From a virus: DNA of 45,318 nt. Made by a program: the position numbers and the translations under genes. This document shows, piece after piece, positions 22,205 through 31,545 of the stretch. The stretch covers positions 1 through 45,318 of IMG/VR virus record IMGVR_UViG_3300048033_000919. The stretch is one strand, 5' to 3'. The number at the start of each line of letters is the position of its first letter. Position 1 is the stretch's first letter. The notes beneath the pieces were generated by a model, which made no database searches, had not been told where the DNA came from, and worked only from the letters and a program-made list of their open reading frames with translations.

Positions 22205-23077
22205 ATGAGTTTTAAATTTGACTTCACTAAAGAACATCTTGGTGAGATTATCAAAGATGACCCAGATAACTGGTATGACGCACTATGCGAACTACTACCA
22301 AAATACGGCATCGTAACAGAACGCCGTGTAGCACATTTCCTAAGTCAGTGCGCCCACGAAAGTAGAGGTTTCACTGCACTAGAAGAAAATCTAAACTATT
22401 CCGCAAAAGCACTACGTTCAGTATTCGGTCGCTACTTTGGTGATGCACCAAAAGCAGATGCAGACGAATATGCCCGTAACCCAGAAATGATTGCCAACCG
22501 TGTTTACAACGACAAATATCGTAAATACAAAATGGGCAACACTGAAGAAGGTGATGGCTGGCGTTTTCGTGGTCGTGGTCTAAAGCAACTTACAGGACGT
22601 GAAAACTACACGAACTTTGGTAAGTCTGTTGATATGACCGCAGAAGAAGCGGCAGAATATGTTGCAACACCTGCTGGCGCAATTGAAAGCGCATGTTGGT
22701 TTTGGAACCACAGAAATCTAAACGACATTGCAGATGGCGATGACGTAAAACGAATGACTAAAATCATTAATGGCGGTTCGATTGGACTTGAAGACCGTCA
22801 GAAGCGATATACACATGCACTAAAAGTATTGGGTATGGATGCTGAAGCACTACAAGCAGACGATGACGATATTGAAGATATCTTGGATGATATCGGCGTA
22901 CTACGCAAAGGTTCTCGTGGCGAAGGTGTTAAGTTGATGCAAGAAGCACTAGGTATTGGTGCTGATGGTGTGTTTGGTCCTGGTACTGAACGTGCATTGA
23001 AAGAGTGGCAAGCATCTAATGGACTATCCGCAGATGGTATTGCAGGTCCAGCCACGTTTGATAAACTATTTGATTAA
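22205..23077 (+). CDS. Endolysin: GH19 glycosidase with peptidoglycan-binding domain
   Basis: The 290-aa protein has an N-terminal GH19 (chitinase/lysozyme-like) domain with FLSQCAHES (E52) and LEENLNYSA (E61), then GDGWRFRGRGLKQLTGRENY near 117-136 and the tryptophan-rich ACWFWNH near 163. Residues about 228-290 are a PG_binding_1 domain (GVKLMQEALGI, DGVFGPGTERAL, LSADGIAGPATFDKLF). It would cut cell-wall glycan at lysis. There is no signal peptide, so it needs a holin; candidate small membrane proteins are at 28259, 43384 and 43653. It follows the hsp20 terminator without a clear promoter of its own. Confidence 0.9.
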   Translation: MSFKFDFTKEHLGEIIKDDPDNWYDALCELLPKYGIVTERRVAHFLSQCAHESRGFTALEENLNYSAKALRSVFGRYFGDAPKADADEYARNPEMIANRVYNDKYRKYKMGNTEEGDGWRFRGRGLKQLTGRENYTNFGKSVDMTAEEAAEYVATPAGAIESACWFWNHRNLNDIADGDDVKRMTKIINGGSIGLEDRQKRYTHALKVLGMDAEALQADDDDIEDILDDIGVLRKGSRGEGVKLMQEALGIGADGVFGPGTERALKEWQASNGLSADGIAGPATFDKLFD

Positions 23078-23092
23078 ACTGAGAGGAATATT

Positions 23093-23392
23093 ATGAGTAA
23101 TGTTGTTTTTCTGCGATTGCAGACGGGTGAAGAAATCATCACCCAAGAAAAGAATGGTAAGTATGTAAAGTGTGCAGTTTTGGTGCCACAGCAATCTGGT
23201 AGTCTGGGTATCATGCCTTGGATGCCATACGCCGCTGGTACACAAAATGAAGAAGGTATCGAAATCGCAGATGACCACATTACATTCAAAACTAAATGTG
23301 CTAGAGAACTCGAAAATGAGTATAACAAAGCATTTGGTTCAGGTCTTGTGATGCCATCAATTGGCGAGAAGCAAGAAATCCTAAAAGGATGA
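23093..23392 (+). CDS. Small Sm-like protein, unknown function
   Basis: The 99-aa protein starts NVVFLRLQTGEEIITQ and continues with CAVLVPQQ and MPWMPYAAG, then a segment ending in a helix with CARELENEYNKAFGSGL. The strand pattern is that of small Sm-like beta barrels and parallels the larger protein at 5434, which suggests two distant paralogues. No function is known. It overlaps the ferredoxin gene by four bases. Confidence 0.6.
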   Translation: MSNVVFLRLQTGEEIITQEKNGKYVKCAVLVPQQSGSLGIMPWMPYAAGTQNEEGIEIADDHITFKTKCARELENEYNKAFGSGLVMPSIGEKQEILKG

Positions 23393-23682
23393 TTACATTC
23401 TACTCCATTCAACGGGGTAGAAAATTAAAACACCAAGCAAGCATAGGAGACAATCTTATGCTTGCCCTTGGTATCATGGGTGACTGCGGAGGCGAAAACA
23501 TTTGCAGTACATGTCACGTTAAGATAGACCCACCCATTTCTGCACCCACTGAAGACGAAAAATTTACCCTTGACATTGCTGAAAATGTCGAGTATAATAG
23601 TCGTCTATCGTGCCAAGTGCATGTCGATGAAACTTTACAAGATAAAACGGTGAGAATAGTTAATAATGAGATTTTATACTAA
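23389..23682 (+). CDS. Adrenodoxin-type [2Fe-2S] ferredoxin
   Basis: The 97-aa protein carries the full cysteine set of ISC/adrenodoxin-type ferredoxins: C33, C39 and C42 (DCGGENICSTCH) and C75 (SRLSCQ). It would carry electrons to an unknown partner. Possible clients are host or phage enzymes, including ribonucleotide reductase (NrdA starts at 45132). It is coupled to the Sm-like gene and overlaps the DNA polymerase gene by 17 bases. A consensus promoter lies inside it (23570-23598) and would start the polymerase transcript. Confidence 0.88.
   Translation: MITFYSIQRGRKLKHQASIGDNLMLALGIMGDCGGENICSTCHVKIDPPISAPTEDEKFTLDIAENVEYNSRLSCQVHVDETLQDKTVRIVNNEILY
23570..23598 (+). promoter_or_regulatory. 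Internal sigma70-like promoter for gp43
   Basis: CCC-TTGACA (23570-23575), a 17-base spacer and TATAAT (23593-23598) within the ferredoxin gene, 68 bases before the polymerase start. Both hexamers are perfect. Confidence 0.72.
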
Positions 23683-26188
23683 CGTACAAGTTGCAGGCAA
23701 TAACCTACTCGTAAGAGAATATGATAAGGGTACTCGTAAGCAATATAAGTTGCCCTACAAACCTACTCTATTTGTTCCTTCAAACAAAGAGACAAAACAC
23801 AAAACACTTGACGGCAAGTATGTCGCACCTATTCAACCGGGCGGTATCAGAGAGACCCGTGATTGGGTAAAGCAATATAAAGATGTTGAAGGGTTTGATA
23901 TCCACGGGTATCAGAACTACACTTATTGCTATATCTCAGATGAATATCGAGGTGTTATTGAGTATGAAAAAAGCAGACTTGTTATCGCAAATATCGATAT
24001 CGAAGTCGGTTCTGAAAATGGTTTCCCAGACCCAGACAAAGCAGAAGAAGAACTTACTGCAATCACATTTAAAGCACAAGGCAAGTATTTCGTTCTAGGC
24101 AATCAGCCTTTCGATACTAGTAAGATGACGCAGAATATTGAGTATGTTCATTGTGATGATGAATATGAAATGTGTCGTTTGTTCTTAGATTTGTGGGAAA
24201 GCGTTGCACCAGATATCGTAACTGGTTGGAATATTCAATTCTTTGATATTCCCTATCTCTACAATCGTATCACTAAAGTTATGGGTGAGAAAGACGCTAA
24301 ACGTCTTTCGCCTTGGCGTATTGTTGGTGAACGAAAAGTTACAATGATGGGTCGTACTCTGTATACCTATGACTTGCCTGGTATCTCTGTACTTGATTAC
24401 ATTGAATTGTACAAGAAGTTTACTTATACAAACCAAGAGAGTTATCGACTTGACTATATCTGTCACGTTGAACTTGGTGAACGTAAACTTGATTATTCTG
24501 AAGTTGAAACACTACACCAACTTTACAAAACCGATTATCAAAAGTATATCGAATACAACATCCGTGACGTTGAACTTGTAGATAAACTTGAAGCGAAGAT
24601 GAAACTGATTGACATGGTTATTGGTCTTGCGTATGACGCAAAGGTTAATATCAACGATGTGTTCTCTCAGGTTCGTATGTGGGATACACTAATTTTCAAT
24701 CACCTGCGTGAAAAGCATATCGTTCTACCTGATAAGAAAACAGTATCAAAGAATGACAAGTATGCTGGTGCGTATGTGAAAGACCCTCAAGTAGGTTCAC
24801 ATGACTGGATGATGTCTTTTGACTTGAACTCACTGTATCCTCACTTGATTATGCAGTATAATATTTCACCAGAAACACTCATACAAAATGAACGAATGAG
24901 TGTTGATGTTGATAAACTTCTCAACCAAGAAGTTGATTTGTCTAATCTCAGTGGCAAAACAATATGTGCTAATGGTGCTATGTTTAGAACTGATAAGCAA
25001 GGTTTCTTGCCTGAGATGATGCAGAGAATGTATGATGACCGTAAGCGTTACAAGAAATTGATGCTTGAAGCGCAGTCAGAATTGCAGGTAGAGAAGAATG
25101 CAGATAAGCGTAGAGAACTTGAATATAAAGTTTCGACATATAACAATACCCAAATGGCGAAGAAAATTCAATTGAACTCTGCTTATGGTGCGATTGGTAA
25201 TCAATACTTCAGACACTATGATTTGAGAATGGCAGAAGCAATTACGCTATCTGGTCAGGTCAGTATTCGTTGGATTGAGAGAGCAATCAACAAATATATG
25301 AATAAATTATTGGAGACAGACAATGAAGATTATGTCGTTGCAAGCGATACGGATTCGGTATACATCCGCTTTGACAGACTTGTTAATAGCGTGTTTAAAG
25401 ATAGAGATGATTTATCGAAAGACGAATTTACGAACAAAGTGGTATCATTTCTTGACCGAGTGGCTTCACAGAAAATTGAACCGTTTATTGATAAGAGTTA
25501 CCAAAATCTTGCTTCGTATGTAAATGCATTCGAACAGAAGATGTTTATGAAGCGTGAAGTTATCGCTGACAGAGGCATCTGGACTGCAAAGAAGCGTTAT
25601 ATTCTAAATGCATGGGATGTTGAGGGTGTGCGATATGATGAACCCAAACTAAAAATCATGGGCATTGAAGCAGTCAAATCATCAACACCTGAAGTCTGCC
25701 GAGATAAGATTAAAGAAGTATTGAAGATTATCATGCAGGGTTCTGAAAAAGATGTACAAGAGTTTATTGGTAAATTCAAAGAAGACTTTTTTGAATTACC
25801 TATCGAAGACATTTCTTTCCCAAGAGGCGTAAATAACCTGACTAAATATACTAGTAGTGTAAGTGTATTTACTAAAGGCACGCCAATGCATGTGCGTGGT
25901 GCTTTAGTGTATAACGATATGATTAAAAAAAATAACCTTGATAGACGCTATCCAGTTGTGCAAGAAGGTGAGAAGATTAAGTTTTGCTATTTGAAAGAAC
26001 CAAATCCTTCAATGCAAAATACGATTGCATTCCCATCTTCACTGCCAAGAGAATTGAAACTACACAACTATATCGACTATGAGACACAGTTTGCGAAGGC
26101 ATATTCAGAACCTCTTCAAACTATTCTCACATCGATTGGCTGGAAAGCAGAAAAGCAAGGTGTATCATTGGAGGATTTCTGGACATGA
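23666..26188 (+). CDS. 43: Family B DNA polymerase gp43
   Basis: The 840-aa protein is the replicative polymerase with proofreading. Exonuclease motif I is NIDIE (D111, E113). Polymerase motif A is DLNSLYP (386-392), motif B is around KIQLNSAYGAIGN (near 500-512) and motif C is DTDS (561-564). The C-terminal region ends LEDFWT; a clear PIP-like clamp-binding tail is not obvious to me. It is shorter than T4 gp43 (898 aa), as in other marine T4-like phages. No intein or intron is seen; motifs A-C are uninterrupted. It overlaps the ferredoxin gene by 17 bases and the next gene by four. Confidence 0.97.
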   Translation: MRFYTNVQVAGNNLLVREYDKGTRKQYKLPYKPTLFVPSNKETKHKTLDGKYVAPIQPGGIRETRDWVKQYKDVEGFDIHGYQNYTYCYISDEYRGVIEYEKSRLVIANIDIEVGSENGFPDPDKAEEELTAITFKAQGKYFVLGNQPFDTSKMTQNIEYVHCDDEYEMCRLFLDLWESVAPDIVTGWNIQFFDIPYLYNRITKVMGEKDAKRLSPWRIVGERKVTMMGRTLYTYDLPGISVLDYIELYKKFTYTNQESYRLDYICHVELGERKLDYSEVETLHQLYKTDYQKYIEYNIRDVELVDKLEAKMKLIDMVIGLAYDAKVNINDVFSQVRMWDTLIFNHLREKHIVLPDKKTVSKNDKYAGAYVKDPQVGSHDWMMSFDLNSLYPHLIMQYNISPETLIQNERMSVDVDKLLNQEVDLSNLSGKTICANGAMFRTDKQGFLPEMMQRMYDDRKRYKKLMLEAQSELQVEKNADKRRELEYKVSTYNNTQMAKKIQLNSAYGAIGNQYFRHYDLRMAEAITLSGQVSIRWIERAINKYMNKLLETDNEDYVVASDTDSVYIRFDRLVNSVFKDRDDLSKDEFTNKVVSFLDRVASQKIEPFIDKSYQNLASYVNAFEQKMFMKREVIADRGIWTAKKRYILNAWDVEGVRYDEPKLKIMGIEAVKSSTPEVCRDKIKEVLKIIMQGSEKDVQEFIGKFKEDFFELPIEDISFPRGVNNLTKYTSSVSVFTKGTPMHVRGALVYNDMIKKNNLDRRYPVVQEGEKIKFCYLKEPNPSMQNTIAFPSSLPRELKLHNYIDYETQFAKAYSEPLQTILTSIGWKAEKQGVSLEDFWT

Positions 26189-26580
26189 GTAGAAACATAC
26201 CACAAGAATACCTCGACACTCCCTACGACTTCGGTTTCAGCGCAGTCGATGAGAGCGAGGTTAAAAGAGTAGAACAAGACGCAGAAACAGCAAACGCTGT
26301 TGCTGAAGCAGTCACTTCATCCGCTGAAGGTGTAACACGCCTTGAGGGTAAAATCGATATGTTGCTTGATGCAATTGCAGGACAATCGACAGAAATTGAA
26401 CAGCGCAAGGCTGAAGTTGAAGAAGACGTAAAAGAAAAATTAACACAAGTTGAGAAACTTATCATGCCACTTCTAGTAAAACTATTGAAGACGGCAGATA
26501 AAGAATATATCAAATGGGAAGACCGAGGACCTGCAATTCAGTCTCAGATTGATAAGTTACTCGCATTAACCCGAGGATAA
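26185..26580 (+). CDS. Coiled-coil protein downstream of gp43
   Basis: The 131-aa protein begins with an acidic, partly disordered segment (RNIPQEYLDTPYDFGFSAV) followed by a long amphipathic helix region (about 30-115) with heptad-like Ala/Val/Leu spacing. I know similar proteins next to gp43 in marine T4-like phages, but not their function. It is coupled to gp43 by a four-base overlap and one base from the membrane protein gene. Confidence 0.6.
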   Translation: MSRNIPQEYLDTPYDFGFSAVDESEVKRVEQDAETANAVAEAVTSSAEGVTRLEGKIDMLLDAIAGQSTEIEQRKAEVEEDVKEKLTQVEKLIMPLLVKLLKTADKEYIKWEDRGPAIQSQIDKLLALTRG

Positions 26581-26581
26581 T

Positions 26582-27802
26582 ATGACAATACTTGTATTTC
26601 TCGTGGCAATCGCAATATCAGCGGTTGCCGCATACTATTCAATCGTAGGACTAGTCACAATTTTTGCGGCAAGTGCAATTCCTGTTGCTATTATGGGAAC
26701 TGTACTTGAAATAGGTAAACTTGTTACAGCAACATGGTTGTATCGAAATTGGAAAGATATCGCCTGGTGGTTGAAATCTTATTTAACAATCGCAGTTGTT
26801 GTACTCATGTTGATTACCAGCATGGGTATTTTTGGTTTTTTAAGTAAAGCACATATTGAACAAACGGCAGAAGCAGAACAAAATCAGAGTTTAATTGTTC
26901 GTATTGATGAGCAAATTGTAGATAATGAAGAACGTATCTTTTTGTTGCAAGACGCAGGTAGTGTAAACAATGAGAAACAAAATTCACAAATTGAACAGAA
27001 TACGCAACAAATTGAGCAGATTAATTCTCGTTATTCAATACTCATTGAAGAGCAAAATAGTTACATCGAAGAAGCAAGAAGCAATTTAGACCTGCTTGAA
27101 AAGTATATCGAAGAGAATGATATAAGAAAACTTCAAGCATTAGTAGGAGCAAGAGTAGATGGTTCATATGGTAGCGGTACTGCTAGAAGAGTTGAACAAT
27201 TCAGAGAGAATGAGACAGAAGCATCCAGACTTATTGTGTCGGAAGCCAGGGGTCGAATTGGAGAATTGCGTAAGTTGCAACTTTCTGAAGTTAGTGCGCT
27301 TACGGAAGCCAACGCAAGGTTGCAGACTGAAATTGGGACAGTAGTTGTAGATGCAGAACAAATTGCACAATTAGAAGAACAAGTATCAGAACTAAGAGAT
27401 AAGAAGTTCGAACTTGAAACAGACTTCAGAAAACTTGAAGCAGAATTTGGTCCTGTTAAATATATCTCAGAACTAATCTATGGTGATGAAGCAGAAACAA
27501 AATTAGATGACGCAGTAAGAATTGTAATTCTTCTTTTGATATTTGTATTTGACCCTCTTGCAGTCTTACTATTGATTGCGTCAAATCATGGTTATGTTAA
27601 GAGAAAGAAAGAAGAACCAGAAACACCTAAACAAGAACCACCTCTCACTGGTGGTAGAGTTGTTGAAGAAAAAGTAGTTAAAGTTAAAGATGCTGACGTT
27701 GAAGTGAAGTATAACAAAACTAATAATGAATTTGATTTCGTCACGCAAGATATTAGGGATGACAGAAATTATCCCGACCTGAGAGCGAAAAAGGAGCAGT
27801 GA
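26582..27802 (+). CDS. Membrane protein with long periplasm-type coiled coil
   Basis: The 406-aa protein has about three hydrophobic segments at residues 2-20, 21-42 and 66-88, then a coiled-coil region (about 95-295), another membrane segment (about 311-338) and a charged Lys/Glu-rich tail. Within the coiled coil, ALVGARVDGSYGSGTARRVE (186-205), followed by QF, resembles the core of a PG_binding_1 repeat. The overall arrangement suggests a protein of the inner membrane with a large extramembrane part. Proteins of this layout occur in marine T4-like phages. A role in superinfection exclusion, lysis control or membrane anchoring of replication would all be guesses. It is one base from the coiled-coil gene and the SNase. 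Confidence 0.65.
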   Translation: MTILVFLVAIAISAVAAYYSIVGLVTIFAASAIPVAIMGTVLEIGKLVTATWLYRNWKDIAWWLKSYLTIAVVVLMLITSMGIFGFLSKAHIEQTAEAEQNQSLIVRIDEQIVDNEERIFLLQDAGSVNNEKQNSQIEQNTQQIEQINSRYSILIEEQNSYIEEARSNLDLLEKYIEENDIRKLQALVGARVDGSYGSGTARRVEQFRENETEASRLIVSEARGRIGELRKLQLSEVSALTEANARLQTEIGTVVVDAEQIAQLEEQVSELRDKKFELETDFRKLEAEFGPVKYISELIYGDEAETKLDDAVRIVILLLIFVFDPLAVLLLIASNHGYVKRKKEEPETPKQEPPLTGGRVVEEKVVKVKDADVEVKYNKTNNEFDFVTQDIRDDRNYPDLRAKKEQ

Positions 27803-27803
27803 T

Positions 27804-28259
27804 TTGGAATACAAATATAACGTTAAGATTAAAAAAGTTGTTGACGGTGATACCGTTGATGTTGATATTGACCTCGGTTTCGGGGTGTGGCTACATAAAG
27901 AAAGAGTGCGAATTATGGGCATCGACACACCAGAAAGTCGAACAAGAGACAAAGTTGAAAAACTCTTCGGACTTGCCTCAAAAGAGAAACTTAAAGAACT
28001 TCTTCCTCTCAGTTCAATGCAGGTTTTAGTCGTTGAAGAGTATGACGCAAAAGGTAAGTTTGGTCGTATTCTAGGTGACTTTGAAATTGAAGATAAAAGA
28101 GTAACAGATATTCTAATTGAAGAAGGTCATGCAGTAGCATACTTCGGTGGAAGCAAAGAAGAAATTGAATTGAAACACCAAGCGAATAGACAGAAACTTT
28201 TGCGTGAAGGTGTCGTTACCAGCGACCAGGTTAATAACGCAATCAGAGAAATGGAATAA
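27804..28259 (+). CDS. Staphylococcal nuclease-like (SNase) protein
   Basis: The 151-aa protein is a thermonuclease homologue. The DGDT motif starts near residue 14, RVRIMGIDTPE (near 35-45) contains the catalytic Arg, Asp and Glu, and GKFGRILGDF supplies the second Arg. The start is a TTG at 27804 with AAGGAG at 27791-27796 and a seven-base spacer; no ATG fits. SNase folds cut DNA and RNA with Ca2+. A role in degrading host DNA is likely. A signal peptide is absent, so it acts in the cytoplasm. It overlaps the next gene by one base. Confidence 0.88.
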   Translation: MEYKYNVKIKKVVDGDTVDVDIDLGFGVWLHKERVRIMGIDTPESRTRDKVEKLFGLASKEKLKELLPLSSMQVLVVEEYDAKGKFGRILGDFEIEDKRVTDILIEEGHAVAYFGGSKEEIELKHQANRQKLLREGVVTSDQVNNAIREME

Positions 28260-28609
28260 TGATTGAAAGAATAAAATTAGCAGGTAGAAAATTTTCAGAA
28301 GCGTTTATTGCGTGTGGACTTACTATGGTTCAAGGTGATATAACGGTTTTGTCAATTGGTCATGTGAAAGTAGCAAGTCAGGTAGGTGTTCTCACAGCAC
28401 TTGCTATATTTGTTACATCATTCTTTGTTTTGAGTGAAAAGAATAAAGAACTACTCTTTTTATATCTAACAGGATTGTTTACTATGCTTGCTGATTATAT
28501 TGTACATCCAGGAACGCTCGGACCGCAATGGATGGAAGCAGTTGTGACTGGTCTTGGTGCAGTATTTATTGCATTATTTTTCAATAAATTTATTGCAAAA
28601 AACCCTTGA
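28259..28609 (+). CDS. Small three-helix membrane protein, candidate holin
   Basis: The 116-aa protein has three hydrophobic helices (about 41-59, 65-83 and 92-113) after a basic N-terminus and a short positive C-terminus. Size and topology match class I holins, but the sequence shows no family I can name and the gene lies 5 kb from the endolysin. An unrelated membrane function is equally possible. It is the last gene before the uvsX promoter. Confidence 0.55.
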   Translation: MIERIKLAGRKFSEAFIACGLTMVQGDITVLSIGHVKVASQVGVLTALAIFVTSFFVLSEKNKELLFLYLTGLFTMLADYIVHPGTLGPQWMEAVVTGLGAVFIALFFNKFIAKNP

Positions 28610-28634
28610 CAAATCGAATTAAATAGTGTATATT
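28606..28634 (+). promoter_or_regulatory. Sigma70-like promoter for uvsX
   Basis: CCC-TTGACA (28606-28611), a 17-base spacer and TATATT (28629-28634), overlapping the last codons of the membrane protein gene and 34 bases before uvsX. Confidence 0.8.
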
Positions 28635-28668
28635 TGCACTAATAAACTTAAACAATGGAGTATATTAT

Positions 28669-29763
28669 ATGAGTGATTTTCTTAAAGGTCTTGGTAAGAC
28701 TATCGGCAATGAGTTTGCTGGTATTGTTGAAGACGGAATTGTAGCAGGAGATGTAGATGGATATATTGATACTGGTAGTTATGTGCTTAATGCTCTTGTA
28801 TCGGGAAGTTTGTTTGGTGGGATTCCAAACAATAAGATTACTGCTTTTGCAGGCGAGAGTGCGACTGGTAAAACTTTTTTCGTACTAGGTGCAGTACAAC
28901 AGTTTTTGAAAGACCATCCAGATGGTGGTGTCATTTACTTTGAATCCGAATCCGCACTAACAAAGAGTATGATTAGTGAACGTGGTATTGATACAAAACG
29001 TATCGCAATGGTACCCGTAGCAACAATCGAAGAGTTTGGTACTCAAGCAGTGAAAACACTCGACAAGTACCTTGAGCAACCTGAACAAGACCGTCAACCA
29101 TTGTTGATTGTACTTGATAGTTTGGGTATGCTTTCTACAGTTAAAGAGATGACTGATACAGAAAGTGGTTCAGATAAACGTGACATGACACGGGCACCTA
29201 AAATTCGAGGTATCTTCCGTACACTGACACTGAAACTTGGTCGTGCAAAAGTACCAATGCTGATTACTAATCACACATATGCAGTTATCGGTTCGTATGT
29301 TCCGATGAAAGAAATGTCTGGCGGGTCTGGTCTGAAGTATGCGGCATCTAATATTCTTTTCTTGTCTAAAAAGAAAGAGAAAGATGGTAATGAGATTGTT
29401 GGTAACATCATCAAAGTTGCAAATCACAAGTCTCGTTTAACTAAAGAAAACAAACTAGTTGAAGTTCTATTGACATATGATAAAGGTCTAAATCGTTATT
29501 ATGGTCTACTTGAACTAGCAGAAGAAGCAGGCATCTTTAAGAAAGTATCAACACGTTATGAACTGCCAGACGGTTCAAAGCAGTTTGGTAAATCAATCAA
29601 TCAGAACCCAGAGAAGTATTTTACTGAAGATGTTCTACAGCAAATTGAAAGTCATGTTGGTAAGACATTCTTGTATGGCAAACCATCAGAAGAAGAACTT
29701 GATGAAGAAGTTGCAGAGTTATCACTTGAACCAATTGAGGGCGAACAGAATGAGAATTTATAA
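28669..29763 (+). CDS. uvsX: RecA-like recombinase UvsX
   Basis: The 364-aa protein is the T4-type strand-exchange protein. Walker A is GESATGKT (62-69), and Walker B lies in [11 protein letters not shown] near 145. The sequence [18 protein letters not shown] (38-55) is typical of UvsX. It acts with UvsY (3558) and gp32. It is a little shorter than T4 UvsX (391 aa); the C-terminus is acidic ([14 protein letters not shown]), as in RecA proteins. It has its own strong promoter, and its stop overlaps the next gene by 14 bases. Confidence 0.95.
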   Translation: MSDFLKGLGKTIGNEFAGIVEDGIVAGDVDGYIDTGSYVLNALVSGSLFGGIPNNKITAFAGESATGKTFFVLGAVQQFLKDHPDGGVIYFESESALTKSMISERGIDTKRIAMVPVATIEEFGTQAVKTLDKYLEQPEQDRQPLLIVLDSLGMLSTVKEMTDTESGSDKRDMTRAPKIRGIFRTLTLKLGRAKVPMLITNHTYAVIGSYVPMKEMSGGSGLKYAASNILFLSKKKEKDGNEIVGNIIKVANHKSRLTKENKLVEVLLTYDKGLNRYYGLLELAEEAGIFKKVSTRYELPDGSKQFGKSINQNPEKYFTEDVLQQIESHVGKTFLYGKPSEEELDEEVAELSLEPIEGEQNENL

Positions 29764-30157
29764 TCAGACAGAAGAAGACGGTGGAAAGATTGACATAAAA
29801 GAACATTATGCTTTTAGTCCGTCTGCCGAAGGTGATGAAATGCATATTGAACTTATTGGTGATACCCAGTTTAAGGGTACAATATTTAAGTTTGGGAAAG
29901 TTGGTGTGGCACTGAAAGAGGAATACAAAGAAATGGTTCCTGAAGATGCGCCAGCAGATGCCTTGACATTGAAGTACGAATATGATATAATCACCGTACC
30001 TTCAGACATTGCAGGAGTTGATATTCCTGACGAAGAGTTTGAAGATTTTGAACGTCTACTTGGTGATATTCTTGTAGACATAATGGAAAAAGACTTTACA
30101 GATAAGCAAGGTGAAAATGAGACTGACACAAACAATACTGAAGCATCTATTCATTGA
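29750..30157 (+). CDS. Acidic protein between uvsX and gp41, unknown
   Basis: The start chosen is the ATG at 29750, giving 135 aa ([12 protein letters not shown]). An upstream reading frame extends into uvsX but has no support. The first half looks beta-rich ([36 protein letters not shown]); the second half has an acidic segment ([20 protein letters not shown]). This is the place of T4 gene 40, but I see no clear similarity to gp40. It overlaps uvsX by 14 bases and gp41 by 41 bases. A consensus promoter for gp41 lies inside. Confidence 0.6.
   Translation: MRIYNQTEEDGGKIDIKEHYAFSPSAEGDEMHIELIGDTQFKGTIFKFGKVGVALKEEYKEMVPEDAPADALTLKYEYDIITVPSDIAGVDIPDEEFEDFERLLGDILVDIMEKDFTDKQGENETDTNNTEASIH
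29963..29991 (+). promoter_or_regulatory. Internal sigma70-like promoter for gp41
   Basis: CC-TTGACA (29963-29968), a 17-base spacer and TATAAT (29986-29991), within the unknown acidic gene and 125 bases before gp41. Both hexamers are perfect. Confidence 0.68.
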
Positions 30158-31532
30158 TGAAGACTATGCGAGAAAAGTCCTCCCATTCATCAAAGAAGAG
30201 TATTTTGCAGATGCTATGGAAAAGGTCGTTTATTCGCAGATTTTTGATTATGTTGACCGCTTTAATACTCTACCTACGAAAGAGGCTGTTATCATCCAAT
30301 TGGGTGAAAAAAAACTTAACGAAAGCGAATACGACAGCGCAACCAAAGTTATATCAGAAGCCCTTGAAGAAGAAGACAGAAAAGAAAACCTTCAGTGGCT
30401 CCTAGAGAAAACTGAAGACTGGTGCCAAGAACGTGCTGTTTATAATGCAATTATGAATAGCATTCAAATCATGGATGGTAATGACAAGAATAATGATAAG
30501 GGTGCAATCCCTAAAATCTTGTCTGACGCCCTTGGTGTTTCTTTTGACAGTCATATTGGTCACGATTTTATTGAACAGTCTGATGACCGTTTCGACTTCT
30601 ATCATCGTAAAGAAGAACGCATTCCTTTTGACTTAGAACTTCTAAACACTATCACAAAAGGTGGTCTTACTAATAAGACACTGAATGTTGCACTTGCAGG
30701 CACAGGCGTAGGTAAATCTCTATTCATGTGTCACTGTGGTGCGGGTCATCTAGCGCAAGGTAAGAATGTTCTCTATATCACTATGGAGATGTCAGAGGAA
30801 AAGATTGCAGAACGTATTGATGCGAACTTACTTGATGTTACTATCGATGATTTGAAGTCTTTGTCAAAAGACATGTATGACAGAAAGATTGATAGACTAG
30901 CAAAGAAGACACAAGGTAAACTCGTAATCAAAGAGTTTCCTACTGCATCTGCACACGTTGGTCACTTTCGTCACTTGTTGAATGAACTCAATCTGAAGAA
31001 GAACTTTCGACCAGATATCATCTACATTGACTATCTAAATATTTGTGCATCTGCAAGAGTTAAGAATACACAAGCAAACTCATACACAATCATCAAATCT
31101 ATCGCAGAAGAAATTCGTGGTCTTGCTGTTGAGTTTAATGTTCCTGTTGTTACTGCAACCCAAACAACTCGTTCTGGTTATTCTAACTCAGACGTAGGGC
31201 TTGAAGATACCTCAGAATCCTTTGGTTTGCCTGCAACCGCAGACCTTATGCTTGCCTTGATTTCTACAGAAGAACTTGAAGAACTTGGTCAGATTATGAT
31301 TAAACAATTGAAGAACCGAAACGGCGACCCTAATATACACAAGAGGTTTGTTGTCGGTGTCGATAGAAGCAAAATGCGTCTATATGATTGTGAACAAGAA
31401 GCACAAGATGGCTTGACTGATGCAGGTTCAAGTAAGAGAGATGTTCCTGCGTTTGATAATAGTAATTTTGGTCAATCAGAATTTAAAATAAAAAGACGAA
31501 ATAAAAGTTTCGGTGAATTGAACTTTGAATAA
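30117..31532 (+). CDS. 41: Replicative DNA helicase gp41
   Basis: The protein (471 aa from ATG 30117) is a DnaB-type hexameric helicase. Walker A is GTGVGKS (195-201), Walker B lies in PDIIYIDYLN near 301, and an arginine-rich motif is near KQLKNRNGD (about 400). The N-terminal domain corresponds to the DnaB-like helical domain. The length matches T4 gp41 (475 aa). A GTG two codons upstream (30111) is possible, but ATG with AAGG at 30107-30110 fits better. It works with primase gp61 (44085), which here lies far away, as in marine relatives. Confidence 0.95.
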   Translation: MRLTQTILKHLFIDEDYARKVLPFIKEEYFADAMEKVVYSQIFDYVDRFNTLPTKEAVIIQLGEKKLNESEYDSATKVISEALEEEDRKENLQWLLEKTEDWCQERAVYNAIMNSIQIMDGNDKNNDKGAIPKILSDALGVSFDSHIGHDFIEQSDDRFDFYHRKEERIPFDLELLNTITKGGLTNKTLNVALAGTGVGKSLFMCHCGAGHLAQGKNVLYITMEMSEEKIAERIDANLLDVTIDDLKSLSKDMYDRKIDRLAKKTQGKLVIKEFPTASAHVGHFRHLLNELNLKKNFRPDIIYIDYLNICASARVKNTQANSYTIIKSIAEEIRGLAVEFNVPVVTATQTTRSGYSNSDVGLEDTSESFGLPATADLMLALISTEELEELGQIMIKQLKNRNGDPNIHKRFVVGVDRSKMRLYDCEQEAQDGLTDAGSSKRDVPAFDNSNFGQSEFKIKRRNKSFGELNFE

Positions 31533-31545
31533 GAACGGAGATAAT

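Noticed and set aside
29558-29749. Upstream extension of the 29750 gene into uvsX
   Set aside because: The extension is in an alternative frame of uvsX, has no Shine-Dalgarno and no protein-like pattern.
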